Shown piece by piece: positions 43,064 through 52,779 of a DNA stretch of 54,313 nt (the first letter of the stretch is position 1; every line of letters starts with the position of its first letter). Both the position numbers and the translations under genes were made by a program. Source of the stretch: Promethearchaeota archaeon (GTDB lineage: Archaea; Asgardarchaeota; Lokiarchaeia; Sigyniarchaeales; SOKP01). The notes beneath the pieces were generated by a model. It saw only the letters and a program-made list of their open reading frames with translations, did no database searches and had not been told where the DNA came from. The stretch lies in NCBI GenBank assembly GCA_014730165.1, contig WJIS01000079.1:1-54313 (forward strand), given 5' to 3'.

Positions 43064-45739
43064 ATGACAAATTTACGGAAGAATTATTTTATAGTATTAG
43101 ATAGAGATAATTCAAAACGGAATGAACTGGTTTATGATGTTAATTTTTTCTATTTAAAATCATTAAAAAGAAGTAAGAAAAAATCTTTCTCCTACATCAG
43201 TAAACCATTCTTCAGAGGACACGTAATATTTGGTCTGGATTTTAAAGATAAACTGCGTCCTTTAAGATTTGAAAAGATTCAAAAGGACGGAGAGATAACG
43301 CCGGTTGATCCAAAGTTATTTAAAAAGTTTCTTATTGCTGATGAGAATAAATATATCGCCTTTTCCTCTCAAGCTTCTTATGAGGAACAAAAACCCATTC
43401 TTGATATGCTTAGCAGTTTTCAAATTGATAAATCAAAAGTCATTAAGTTAACTTTTTGTAAAGCATGTTTAGATGATAAGAAATTTAAAATCTTAGATAA
43501 GGGACATCAAATAAAATCTTTTAAAAACAAAATCCTCTGTCCAAATTGCGCATTAGATATAGTTTTACGACAAGCAAACATTAGAAATTTAGTTAGTAAT
43601 GAAAGATTTAGCCCAAAATTGAAGAACTTTTTTCGACATCTTATATTGAAATTTAAGGATATTCATAAAGTATTAGATTCATTCAAACCAGGATTTAATC
43701 CATCAAAAAATAAGGATATAACATTATATGATGTAGAAACAAATACTCCAGTAAATAAAAAATACCTGAACTTTCATGTGGATGATCTTAACATTCAAAA
43801 GAAATTCAAAAAACTTCTAACGGATTATAAAATCACAAAACTCTTACCCATACAAGCTTTAGCTGTTGAGAGGGGTTTACTTACAGAATTCAATGATCAA
43901 TTGATTATGGCCCCAACCTCGGGAGGAAAAACACTGGTAGGTGAATTAGCGGGAGTTTCTAATGCCTTGAGAAACAAGAACGATAAAATGCTTTATTTAG
44001 TCCCTATCGTTGCTTTAGCAAATATAAGGGAAGTTGAGTTTAAAGAAAAATATAGCAAAATTGATCTCAGAGTTATTAAAAAAGTCGGGGAGTCGTTATT
44101 AGATAAGAAAAATATAGATAATCTAGAAGATCTAAAAGACTCGGATATTATTGTTGCAACATATGAAGCAATTGATTACATTTTAAGGAGTGGTAATAAA
44201 AGTATATTAGGGAAAATTTCAACAATAATTATTGATGAAATCCAGACTTTAATAGAACCAGAACGGGGATTTATCCTGGACGGATTAATCTCACGATTAA
44301 AATCAATTTATAAACAATCGCAATATCTCTATTTAAGTGCTACAATTGGAGAACCTGAGATTCTAGCTAAAAAACTCGGGAGCCAATTGATAAGATATTC
44401 TAATCGCCCTGTTCCGATAGAACGCCATCTATTGTTATGTCAAAATGAAAAAGTGAAGCTTCGATATATTACAAAATTAGTAAGATCAGCATTTTCTGTA
44501 AAATCGGAATATGGATTCAAAGGACAAACTATTATATTTACTAACGCTCGAAAAAAATGTGAATCTATAACTACTTATCTCAATAATAAAGGTATTTGGG
44601 TACGTTCTTACCATTCCGGATTAACAAATGAAGAAAGAAAAATAATCGAAAAAGAGTTCCAAACTCAGAAAATATCTGGTGTAGTTGCGACAGCAGCTTT
44701 AGCAGCGGGGGTAGATCTACCGGCAAGTCAAGTTATATTTGAATCATTAGCTATGGGAATAAAATGGTTGACAGTAGCAGACTTCGAACAAATGCTCGGC
44801 AGAGCAGGTAGATTAAAAAAACATAAATTGGGTAGGGTTTTTTTATTAGTTCAACCCGAGAAGATTTACTCACCAAAAATGGAGATCACTGAAGAAAATA
44901 TTGCTATTCGATTATTAAACGGGAAAATTAGAGATTTTGAGTTAGAACCAAATGAAGATCGTTCTTTAACAGAGTTGTTAGCTTTTATTTCTATGCATAA
45001 TAAAGGTATCTCGAATTATGAAGTAGAGGGATTTTATAATTCTCTAATCAATGGAGAGTATGAAATCAATGCAATGATAAATAAATTGAAAAATATGAAA
45101 CTAGTTATTGAAAAAGAATCTAGATTTATTCAGATTACAGATTTAGGTAGAGCTATAGCCAAATCCTTCTTTACAGTTGAGAAAAGCTTCGATGTAATCC
45201 AAATGATTAAGAATAAAAGCCAATCCATTAAAGAAATTGTATTGAACATCAGACCCTTGAGGAATGTCTATTTGTCAAAATCCGTGGTTGCTGACTTATC
45301 AAAAAATGTCAATATGAAATATTTCTCTAATAACTTTTTTAGCGCTTCAGTCCTTAGTTTAATGGATGCTGAATATGTCAAGAAGAGAAAGAAGTTTTCA
45401 CGTGGATTTATCGATCTTATCTTAAAATGGATTAATGATATCTTTATTTGTTCATGTAAAGAAAATCCATATTGTGAATGTGGAAGGTTAAACCTTGAAA
45501 AAATTATTCTTGATTTGAGGATTGAGGATAAGATGTCTGTTGATGAAATATATCAGTTTTTAGAGGATGAATATCAGATTCTTATTTTTAAAGGGGATCT
45601 AATTGACTATTTAGAAAGTCTAATTTATTCTTTTGAGAGTATCAAAAATATAGTTGACGGAATTCCTAATTTAAGTTCTCAATATGAAAGAGAACTACAA
45701 GAAATCCCAGAGATCGTTAAGAAAATTAAAGGTATATGA
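43064..45739 (+). CDS. Ski2/Hel308-like SF2 DEAD/DEAH helicase with N-terminal Cys motif (archaeal DUF5814-like)
   Basis: APTSGGKT, LVPIVALAN, ATYEAIDYI, IIDEIQ, LSATIGEPE, VVATAALAAGVDLPASQVIFES, MLGRAGR; CKAC..CPNC. Confidence 0.9.
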   Translation: MTNLRKNYFIVLDRDNSKRNELVYDVNFFYLKSLKRSKKKSFSYISKPFFRGHVIFGLDFKDKLRPLRFEKIQKDGEITPVDPKLFKKFLIADENKYIAFSSQASYEEQKPILDMLSSFQIDKSKVIKLTFCKACLDDKKFKILDKGHQIKSFKNKILCPNCALDIVLRQANIRNLVSNERFSPKLKNFFRHLILKFKDIHKVLDSFKPGFNPSKNKDITLYDVETNTPVNKKYLNFHVDDLNIQKKFKKLLTDYKITKLLPIQALAVERGLLTEFNDQLIMAPTSGGKTLVGELAGVSNALRNKNDKMLYLVPIVALANIREVEFKEKYSKIDLRVIKKVGESLLDKKNIDNLEDLKDSDIIVATYEAIDYILRSGNKSILGKISTIIIDEIQTLIEPERGFILDGLISRLKSIYKQSQYLYLSATIGEPEILAKKLGSQLIRYSNRPVPIERHLLLCQNEKVKLRYITKLVRSAFSVKSEYGFKGQTIIFTNARKKCESITTYLNNKGIWVRSYHSGLTNEERKIIEKEFQTQKISGVVATAALAAGVDLPASQVIFESLAMGIKWLTVADFEQMLGRAGRLKKHKLGRVFLLVQPEKIYSPKMEITEENIAIRLLNGKIRDFELEPNEDRSLTELLAFISMHNKGISNYEVEGFYNSLINGEYEINAMINKLKNMKLVIEKESRFIQITDLGRAIAKSFFTVEKSFDVIQMIKNKSQSIKEIVLNIRPLRNVYLSKSVVADLSKNVNMKYFSNNFFSASVLSLMDAEYVKKRKKFSRGFIDLILKWINDIFICSCKENPYCECGRLNLEKIILDLRIEDKMSVDEIYQFLEDEYQILIFKGDLIDYLESLIYSFESIKNIVDGIPNLSSQYERELQEIPEIVKKIKGI

Positions 45740-45754
45740 ATCAACTAAAAATAA

Positions 45755-46933
45755 TTATAAAATATGGATTTCTACTATATCCTCGTCCTTAAGTTTATAT
45801 TCTAATCCCACTCTCTTACGTTCTTGTCTTGCTCCTTCTCTAATAACCGTTGCAAAATCAAACTTCTCAAGGAATGACCGATGAATCTTTAAAGCAACGT
45901 CTCTAACTTTTGCTCCTTTATTAACTAATAATGGTTTTTCAGCAACTATACCCGCATTCATAGTATAAATCTTTATTTTTTCAAGATAATTCAATATAAT
46001 TTCCCCAAAATTATCGGGAAACATTGCTTTCTTCACACTGGTACCGATGATAATTGGAAATTCATCGCTATACTGATCTTCCATCAATTCGAATTTCTCC
46101 TCTGTGTGAGGTAGATCCCCCTTAGTTCCTATTAAAATTGCCTTCTTATATACCATAGATGGATTTAGAGTATCAAGAACTTGATCAATAGTTATCTTCC
46201 CATTAACTTTTACTACACAATTTACTATTCCATTTGCTCTAATAATTTCTTTAATTCTATCCGTTAAATCTATTATTTCTTTTGCTTGTTTTGTAAGATA
46301 AAAGATTTGGATTTTGTTCGAACCCGTCTTTTCAATATCTAACGGCGGAGGTTCTTCATTAATCCTGATATCCGCGTTTGAAAGTTCAGTTTTTAATAGA
46401 CTTAGCTGTTGACCTATATTTCTAGTTAAATCAATACAGATACAAATTAAATCACATGCTCGGATTTGAGCAAGAATTTCTTTACCATTTCCTACACCTT
46501 TTGAAGCATCTTCCATGATTGCGGGCATATCTACAATTTGAAATCCTATTCCTTCATACTTATAAATCCCTACTTCCGGTAATGCATTAAAACTACCGAT
46601 CTGATCTTTTGCAGCACCTGTAAGAAAATTAAGCAGAGCTGTTTTTCCAACTCCAGGATTGTAATAATCACTAATAAAAATTAATTGTATCCCTTCTTTT
46701 TTTATCGAAAAAGGACTTACCACTTTCGCAGTGGATTTTCGCTTCCTATCTTCTTTTTCCCTTTTTAGTTTTGCTAATCGAGATTTATTAAGAGCTACAA
46801 TTTTCTCAGTAGCTTTATGTTTTGGAATAAGTGAAAGGAATTGTTCCAATTTTTTTATTTTCTCATCAATCGATGTTGCGTCAAGATATTCTTTATACTT
46901 TGCTTGTGCTTCTGATCCGATATTGGAAGACAT
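45755..46933 (-). CDS. DRG-family TGS-domain GTPase with degenerate G1/G3
   Basis: N-terminal LSLIPKHKATEKIVALNKSRLAKLKRE; YNPGVGKTALLNFLTG; VDMPAIMEDASKGVGNGKEIL; IGTKGD; C-terminal TGS KPLLVNKGAKVRDVALKIHRSFLEKFDFATV..RVGLEYKLKDEDIVEI. Confidence 0.88.
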   Translation of the reverse strand: MSSNIGSEAQAKYKEYLDATSIDEKIKKLEQFLSLIPKHKATEKIVALNKSRLAKLKREKEDRKRKSTAKVVSPFSIKKEGIQLIFISDYYNPGVGKTALLNFLTGAAKDQIGSFNALPEVGIYKYEGIGFQIVDMPAIMEDASKGVGNGKEILAQIRACDLICICIDLTRNIGQQLSLLKTELSNADIRINEEPPPLDIEKTGSNKIQIFYLTKQAKEIIDLTDRIKEIIRANGIVNCVVKVNGKITIDQVLDTLNPSMVYKKAILIGTKGDLPHTEEKFELMEDQYSDEFPIIIGTSVKKAMFPDNFGEIILNYLEKIKIYTMNAGIVAEKPLLVNKGAKVRDVALKIHRSFLEKFDFATVIREGARQERKRVGLEYKLKDEDIVEIHIL

Positions 46934-47109
46934 TTCAAATTCCTTGAGAAAATATATTGTTTTTATAACCTAATTAAATAAAACATCCATATTAAATAAT
47001 CATAGACTACAAAAAAAAATTAATATCTACTTTAAGGATCGATATAATAATAAAGATTTAAGACTTAGAATAACAAATCCTAAAACATTTTTAAAAATCT
47101 AAAAAATAA

Positions 47110-47571
47110 TTAGAATATTGAACGAAATCGATCTTCGGTCTTCAATCGGAGATCTCCAAGAACATCATCTATTCTGGTTGTAAATCTCTTTTCAAAATAT
47201 TTCTTCTTTTTAGAAAAAATATCATTACGCGGAAATCTATTTAAAAAATGAGCATTAATTTCTTTTAGATGTTTTTTAACCACATCTGTTTCTGTTTCCT
47301 TTTCGATTATAGCATAATATAGTAATGGTTGAGTATTATCCTTTTCTTCTGAACCAGGTAAAGCTATTAAGTCCGAATAACAAACTAATTTAAATGATGC
47401 TAATGAAACAACATTAATATCATCACCAAAGACCTCAGAGCTGAAACTTTCTAATGCAGAAAGAAAACCAGCACGTAAATTAGGATCAAGAACATTATCA
47501 GAAGCAGAATAATACTGTCTCTCAAAAATATTTCTATTACCTAAATTAATACCTAATTCGAGTATAGCCAT
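47110..47571 (-). CDS. Putative longin/roadblock-like protein
   Basis: beta-alpha-beta-beta-alpha pattern: MAILELGINLGNRNIFERQYYS / DPNLRAGFLSALESFSSEVFG / INVVSLASFKLVCYSDL / QPLLYYAIIEKETETDVVKKHLKEINAHFLNRF. Confidence 0.45.
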   Translation of the reverse strand: MAILELGINLGNRNIFERQYYSASDNVLDPNLRAGFLSALESFSSEVFGDDINVVSLASFKLVCYSDLIALPGSEEKDNTQPLLYYAIIEKETETDVVKKHLKEINAHFLNRFPRNDIFSKKKKYFEKRFTTRIDDVLGDLRLKTEDRFRSIF

Positions 47572-47762
47572 ATCATCTACTCTTGCTTTCTTTTTTATAA
47601 GAACTGAATTAACTTAAAATTCCTACTACAATAATTTCATTTTATACTTATAATTTTAATTATTCAACTAGTATAATGATTATTTATTAAGACATATAGA
47701 GTCCAATTTTAAAATGAATGTTATTTAATTCCTCTTAAGTAAGGGAGTAAAATATTTCTATT

Positions 47763-48620
47763 TTACGAGTTGAATTGATTTTTAAAACAAATTAATGTAT
47801 TCTGCATTAGTGATGCAACTGTCATCGGACCAATCCCCCCCGGATTAGGAGTAATTGCATATGCTTTCTCAAATACCTCGTCATAATTTACATCACCACA
47901 AAGCTTTCCATTAACTCTATTTGTACCAACATCGATTAATACTACGCCTTCTTTAATTTTTTCTTTAGTGATAAAATTTGGATGTCCAACAGCAACAATC
48001 AGTATATCCGATTGCTTCATAAAATTTTCGATATTCTTAGTTTTTGAATGGCATATTGTGATTGTAGCATTTCTATTTAAAAACATAAAAATCAAAGGCT
48101 TCCCAACGAGATTTGATCGATTGATTATTGTCACATTTTTTGATTCGATCTCTATATCATAATGTTCCAATAATGTGATAATTCCTTTTGGAGTACATGG
48201 CGCTAAGGTTTCCTTATAATCAAACAATTTTCCTCTATTTATATAAGAAAATCCATCAACATCCTTCGAGGGATTAATCTTTTGGATAATCTTATTTGTC
48301 TCCTTTCTCAAGGGTTCTGGGAGGGGTAATTGTAGCAAAATAGCATGAACATTATCATCTTTATTTAATTCTTCGATTTTATGGATAAGCTTCTTAGAAG
48401 AAATATTTTCATCTAAGGAAATCATCAAAGAATTTATCCCCACCTCCTGGCACGTTCTATGCTTAATCTTAATATACACTTCAGAGGCAGGATTAGTTCC
48501 AACTAAAATTGTTGCTAAACTTGGTGTATGTCCAGTTTCTTGTTTTATTTTTTTTATCTCTTGAGATAATTCAGAATTTAATTTGGAGGCTAATTTTCTT
48601 CCATCCAGAATTATTGTCAT
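47763..48620 (-). CDS. folD: Bifunctional methylenetetrahydrofolate dehydrogenase/cyclohydrolase
   Basis: PSLATILVGTNPASEVYIKIKHRTCQEVGI, AILLQLPLPEPL, DVDGFSYINRGKL, PCTPKGIITLLEHYDI, NRSNLVGKPL, TPNPGGIGPMTVASLMQNT. Confidence 0.97.
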   Translation of the reverse strand: MTIILDGRKLASKLNSELSQEIKKIKQETGHTPSLATILVGTNPASEVYIKIKHRTCQEVGINSLMISLDENISSKKLIHKIEELNKDDNVHAILLQLPLPEPLRKETNKIIQKINPSKDVDGFSYINRGKLFDYKETLAPCTPKGIITLLEHYDIEIESKNVTIINRSNLVGKPLIFMFLNRNATITICHSKTKNIENFMKQSDILIVAVGHPNFITKEKIKEGVVLIDVGTNRVNGKLCGDVNYDEVFEKAYAITPNPGGIGPMTVASLMQNTLICFKNQFNS

Positions 48621-48645
48621 AATAAATCAAAAAACTTTTTATTGT

Positions 48646-49728
48646 TTATATTCTACGTTTTTGCCAGTAATATGCAATAAAAGCAATTACTACCCCTATA
48701 ACTCCAAGCACAATTAGAAGTATTATCCAGTTGAATTCTACAACACCAATATTTTCATTCAGAGAAGAAATTGCATCTAACTCAAAAAGTGTATTGAATG
48801 CATAATATGAAGAGATAACGCTGGATTGCTTTTGAGCAAGATTTTGAGAACTTGAGAATCCACCATCTAAAGTGGTTTGTTGATCTAATATCCATTCTAT
48901 GGTTTTTTGACGATTAGGAATTTCAAGAGAATTCAATAGTGTTAATGCTTTAATTGCTTGAAATGTGCTACTGATGAGACTGACATCTGATTCTGAAGAT
49001 GAAACATAACCACCATCGAAATTATGGAAGCTCTTAAGATATTCTACTGTTTTAGTTGAATTAGAAAAGTCTCCCAATGTACCAAGCTTAAATATTAGGA
49101 GCGTCGCAAAGTATGTATTTGATAACTTTGATGATAAAGAAGAATTCCCTCCATACCCGCCATCCTCAGCATTATAACATGAATTTATCCAGTTCTTATG
49201 GATTGAAGTACTATTAATATTTGCATTGATTAAATCGTAAGATTCCAAAGCGAAATACGTAGAAGTTAAACTAGGAGCTTTAGTTCCATTTGTGGGAGAA
49301 AAACCTCCACCAGACTTTTCGGTTTGATTGAGATAAATCTCCACTTTTAATAATAAAGATGATGAAAGTGATGCTCCTAATTGATCAATTGAGTTTAGGA
49401 GATGATAAACATCATAAATAGGAACTACTTCATCTGTAAGAATTGATTCTAGGGTTGACTTTAAATTATTTCCTAATTCTGATTGACTAAACCCTTGTGG
49501 AAATACATTATAATAATATAAAATATCTAAAGCATAATTAGTAGATTCATATGAGACGACATCGTTCACGATTCCATTAGAAAATCCATCATCAGAAACA
49601 TATGTAGAATTTATAAAATCTACTAAATATACACTTCTTAATTTAGCAACGGATAACGGAGTAAGTAGTAATAATACGAGACTTACTACTGAAATAATTG
49701 AAATTTTTTGAAACTTATTCTTCAACAA
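48646..49728 (-). CDS. Secreted/membrane-anchored protein with prenyltransferase/squalene-cyclase-type alpha-toroid repeats
   Basis: N-terminal signal-like segment, repeats (GGGFSPTNGTKAPSLTSTYFALESYDLI; DGGYGGNSSLSSKLSNTYFATLLIFKL; DGGYVSSSESDVSLISSTFQAIKALTLL; DGGFSSSQ), C-terminal TM IILLIVLGVIGVVIAFIAYYWQKRRI. Confidence 0.8.
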   Translation of the reverse strand: MLKNKFQKISIISVVSLVLLLLTPLSVAKLRSVYLVDFINSTYVSDDGFSNGIVNDVVSYESTNYALDILYYYNVFPQGFSQSELGNNLKSTLESILTDEVVPIYDVYHLLNSIDQLGASLSSSLLLKVEIYLNQTEKSGGGFSPTNGTKAPSLTSTYFALESYDLINANINSTSIHKNWINSCYNAEDGGYGGNSSLSSKLSNTYFATLLIFKLGTLGDFSNSTKTVEYLKSFHNFDGGYVSSSESDVSLISSTFQAIKALTLLNSLEIPNRQKTIEWILDQQTTLDGGFSSSQNLAQKQSSVISSYYAFNTLFELDAISSLNENIGVVEFNWIILLIVLGVIGVVIAFIAYYWQKRRI

Positions 49729-49825
49729 GAAAACCTCTAATTCATTTTACAAATTTAATTTTGTAAAATCTATCTTTAAATTAAAAATTAACTAGATCAG
49801 AGCAAGAAATTAGAAAATTTGAAAA

Positions 49826-51364
49826 TTAGGAGGAAAATACTTGGGAAATATCACGATATAGAACATCTTTGTTTGCTTGAAATTCTTCTTGAGTAATAAA
49901 TAGATTTCTAAATGAGGGTAGACTTCCTAATATCGCAGCACCGTTAAAAATAGCATGAAGTAGATTATTAGGTACAAAAAATTTGATAATTTTTCTAGAT
50001 TTATCAGTGGAATCTTCAAACTCACTCGCAACACTAGGGATGGTGGGCGTGCTTTTTGGGGGAGGTGCACTCTCAAGCTTTTTATCTTCCAAATTAAAAC
50101 CACAATAAGGGCAAAAGGCAGAGTCTTTATCTTTAATTTCCTTATTACATAAGGGACATTTAATTACTCCTTTAGCAGTATCAGGATTTTGCGAGTCAAT
50201 GTCTAAAGATATCTGAGGTAAATTAAGATCAGCATCACATTGAGGACATGTTGTTTTCCCATCAGATAAATCAACTAATGTTCCACATTTCGGACAGTTA
50301 TCTTTATCCTTTTTAGCTGCGGTCATAACAGGTTTCAATTGATTTGCTTCATTTTTATTAAACTCATCTTCATGGGGCTTAGGAATTTCTCCTAATTGAG
50401 GTAATAATCGATCAAGTTCAAATTTAAGTCGTTCTTCGAAACCACTATGCATTAAGTTTCCTCCAGAAAGCACTATATGGGAGAGTAGATCTCCCCAATA
50501 ATCCCGATCTATACTTTGTAGACAAGAAATAACCGCATTTGCTACATTTTGAGAATTTGAACCGATCATAGTAGGTTCAAATAAAACTTCAGGAGCTTCA
50601 TAGAGGATGTGATGAGGTATTTCCACGGTTGAACCATCCGGCATTGGATATGAGATGTTATCTCGTTGAATTTCTGGAGGATTATCTGGATCTAATACAA
50701 AATAGCAATTCTTTTCCTTCAATTCCTTGATTATTTCATCTGACGCTGATGATGATAGACTTATTCCCTCTCTCATCATTAATGATTTCAGATTATGACT
50801 TATATCCATACCAGCTAAATTTAATCTTTGAACAGATTTATATATTATTTGGCCATTAATAATTGGGACAATCCATGTTGTTCCATCTCCACTCTCTATG
50901 ATCAATCCAGTTGTGAGCCCAACAGAAAAACAAGAGAGGATTGGAGAAGGGACCATTATAATACTCTTAACTTGATGTGTTTCATACAAAACTCGTGCTA
51001 CAAATTCTTTAATCTCGTTAGAGACAAAAGGAGCTTCTACATATAATATGGGATAATTCTCAAAACTTTCTATTCTTAGGAGATTATAGAAAATATGATT
51101 TAAGATTTGGTAAAACTCATCCCAATCCATTATATTTCCACGTTGGATAGGATGTGATACTTTTAATACTCCTCTCATACGCATAGCATCTTCTCCTACA
51201 TACACATTTCGTGCATCCACATCTACCATAACAGAAGTGTATTTTTCAGTTCCAGTAATACATGGAAAAATATATCTTGGTTCAGATTCTCCAGCAAAAC
51301 CAACTTTCACATACGCTGAACCGAGATCGATTATAATTGGTGTTCCAGAGGGAGGTAATGACAT
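49826..51364 (-). CDS. Actin-related protein with inserted double zinc ribbon
   Basis: PIIIDLGSAYVKVGFAGESEPRYIFPCITG, GVLKVSHPIQRGNIMDWDEFYQILNHIF, GLIIESGDGTTWIVPI, HIVLSGGNLMHSGFEERLKFEL, FNGAAILGSLPSFRNLFITQEEF; insert with CPKC..CPQC and CPLC..CPYC. Confidence 0.93.
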   Translation of the reverse strand: MSLPPSGTPIIIDLGSAYVKVGFAGESEPRYIFPCITGTEKYTSVMVDVDARNVYVGEDAMRMRGVLKVSHPIQRGNIMDWDEFYQILNHIFYNLLRIESFENYPILYVEAPFVSNEIKEFVARVLYETHQVKSIIMVPSPILSCFSVGLTTGLIIESGDGTTWIVPIINGQIIYKSVQRLNLAGMDISHNLKSLMMREGISLSSSASDEIIKELKEKNCYFVLDPDNPPEIQRDNISYPMPDGSTVEIPHHILYEAPEVLFEPTMIGSNSQNVANAVISCLQSIDRDYWGDLLSHIVLSGGNLMHSGFEERLKFELDRLLPQLGEIPKPHEDEFNKNEANQLKPVMTAAKKDKDNCPKCGTLVDLSDGKTTCPQCDADLNLPQISLDIDSQNPDTAKGVIKCPLCNKEIKDKDSAFCPYCGFNLEDKKLESAPPPKSTPTIPSVASEFEDSTDKSRKIIKFFVPNNLLHAIFNGAAILGSLPSFRNLFITQEEFQANKDVLYRDISQVFSS

Positions 51365-52256
51365 TTAAATTCAATATTTAACAAGTTATTTTTTAAAAAT
51401 ATATTAAACTATGATTATCACAATAATTTAATTTTAACCTTTTAATTTTTTCTTTTCAAGAGTTAAGGTTTGATTTAAATATGTGTTATAATCTAAATTG
51501 ATAAGTATTCTATATGACATAGACTAAGCATAAAAAACTGATCATTAGAAATAATAAAAAGTATATAATAAAATGGGTTATCAACCTCTATAATTCCTTT
51601 TTCATGACTCATTGTGAATAAATCACAAGATTTTTTCCCCTGGATGAGGAGGAAACATTAGTTTTAAAGTTTCCCACCTATGACAAGAGCCACCTTTCTG
51701 TGATATAAAGTTTTTCATATGGAAATGACCTACTTATGTAAAACCTTTTCATTTCTATTATAGAGGACTTTAAATAATCCATTTTAAAATATACCTTGAA
51801 AACTCTTTTTCTTACTTTTCAGAAAAAAGGTTTACACAAATAGATCAAGTGTAGGAGTGTGCCTTTTAAAGGTTTATATCGCTAAATATTTTCTATCCTA
51901 TTTATATAAGTAAAACAAGATAGGTGAATGTTGTTTAACCAGTTTATAAAAATATATGTTCTTTTTTTTGTTACACTTTTGTAAAATCAATTATGTTGAT
52001 CACCCCAATCAAACTATGTTCGAAAAAAAATGAGAGAAACTTCTTTTGAATGAGGAGAATGATTTCGAAGTCTGGGGATCGGAATTTTGAATAGTTTTAA
52101 AAGAATGTATAAATTTAAGAGAATTTACAATTTTTGATATTAGTTTGAATTATTATAAGTCTGAAAGAATTCATATTAATTTAATAATAGTTGAAAAGTA
52201 TGGAACCTATAGTTAAAATATAGTATAATTTTCACTATTATCAAATATATATTGCT

Positions 52257-52694
52257 TTAAATATCAGAGAGATATTCCATTAATTTCTTTAGTATATCCT
52301 TTTCAAGTACTAAACCAATTAATTTATTATCAGTATCTACAATAGGTAAACGCTCAATATTATTATCAAACATTAGATTTAATATTTTTTTGATTGTATC
52401 ACCTCTTCTCGCAACATACGGTTCCGGTGTCATTAAATCTTTTACTAACGTATTAGGTGATTCTAAAGACATCGCAAATCTTGCTAATCTAATATCTCTT
52501 TGAGTAATAATGCCTAAAAGTTTCATCTTCTCCTTAGAATCAACCACAGGCAACCCTCCGATGTTTTTTCTTAGCATTAACAGTTCCGTTGTACTTATTT
52601 TTTCATTTGGAGTTATAAATAAAGGGTCTTCTATCATTAATTCGGAAACTTTAATTTTACCAAATGAATCTAATGTTGGTTCCTTTTGTGTCAT
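52257..52694 (-). CDS. Two-CBS-domain protein
   Basis: MIEDPLFITPNEKISTTELLMLRKNIGGLPVVDSKEKMKLLGIITQRDIR ... DLMTPEPYVARRGDTIKKILNLMFDNNIERLPIVDTDNKLIGLVLEKDIL. Confidence 0.93.
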   Translation of the reverse strand: MTQKEPTLDSFGKIKVSELMIEDPLFITPNEKISTTELLMLRKNIGGLPVVDSKEKMKLLGIITQRDIRLARFAMSLESPNTLVKDLMTPEPYVARRGDTIKKILNLMFDNNIERLPIVDTDNKLIGLVLEKDILKKLMEYLSDI

Positions 52695-52779
52695 TATTAA
52701 ATCTAATGTCGTTTATTCTTAAATTGACATCTCTAATAACTTAATAAAATGAATAATTTAATTTTGAATTAAAAGATAA

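Noticed and set aside
51679-51716. Resemblance of cacctatgacaagagccacc to an RNase P RNA core element
   Set aside because: Could not pair the flanks into the required helices and no other conserved RNase P regions were found nearby; left only as an unexplained intergenic stretch
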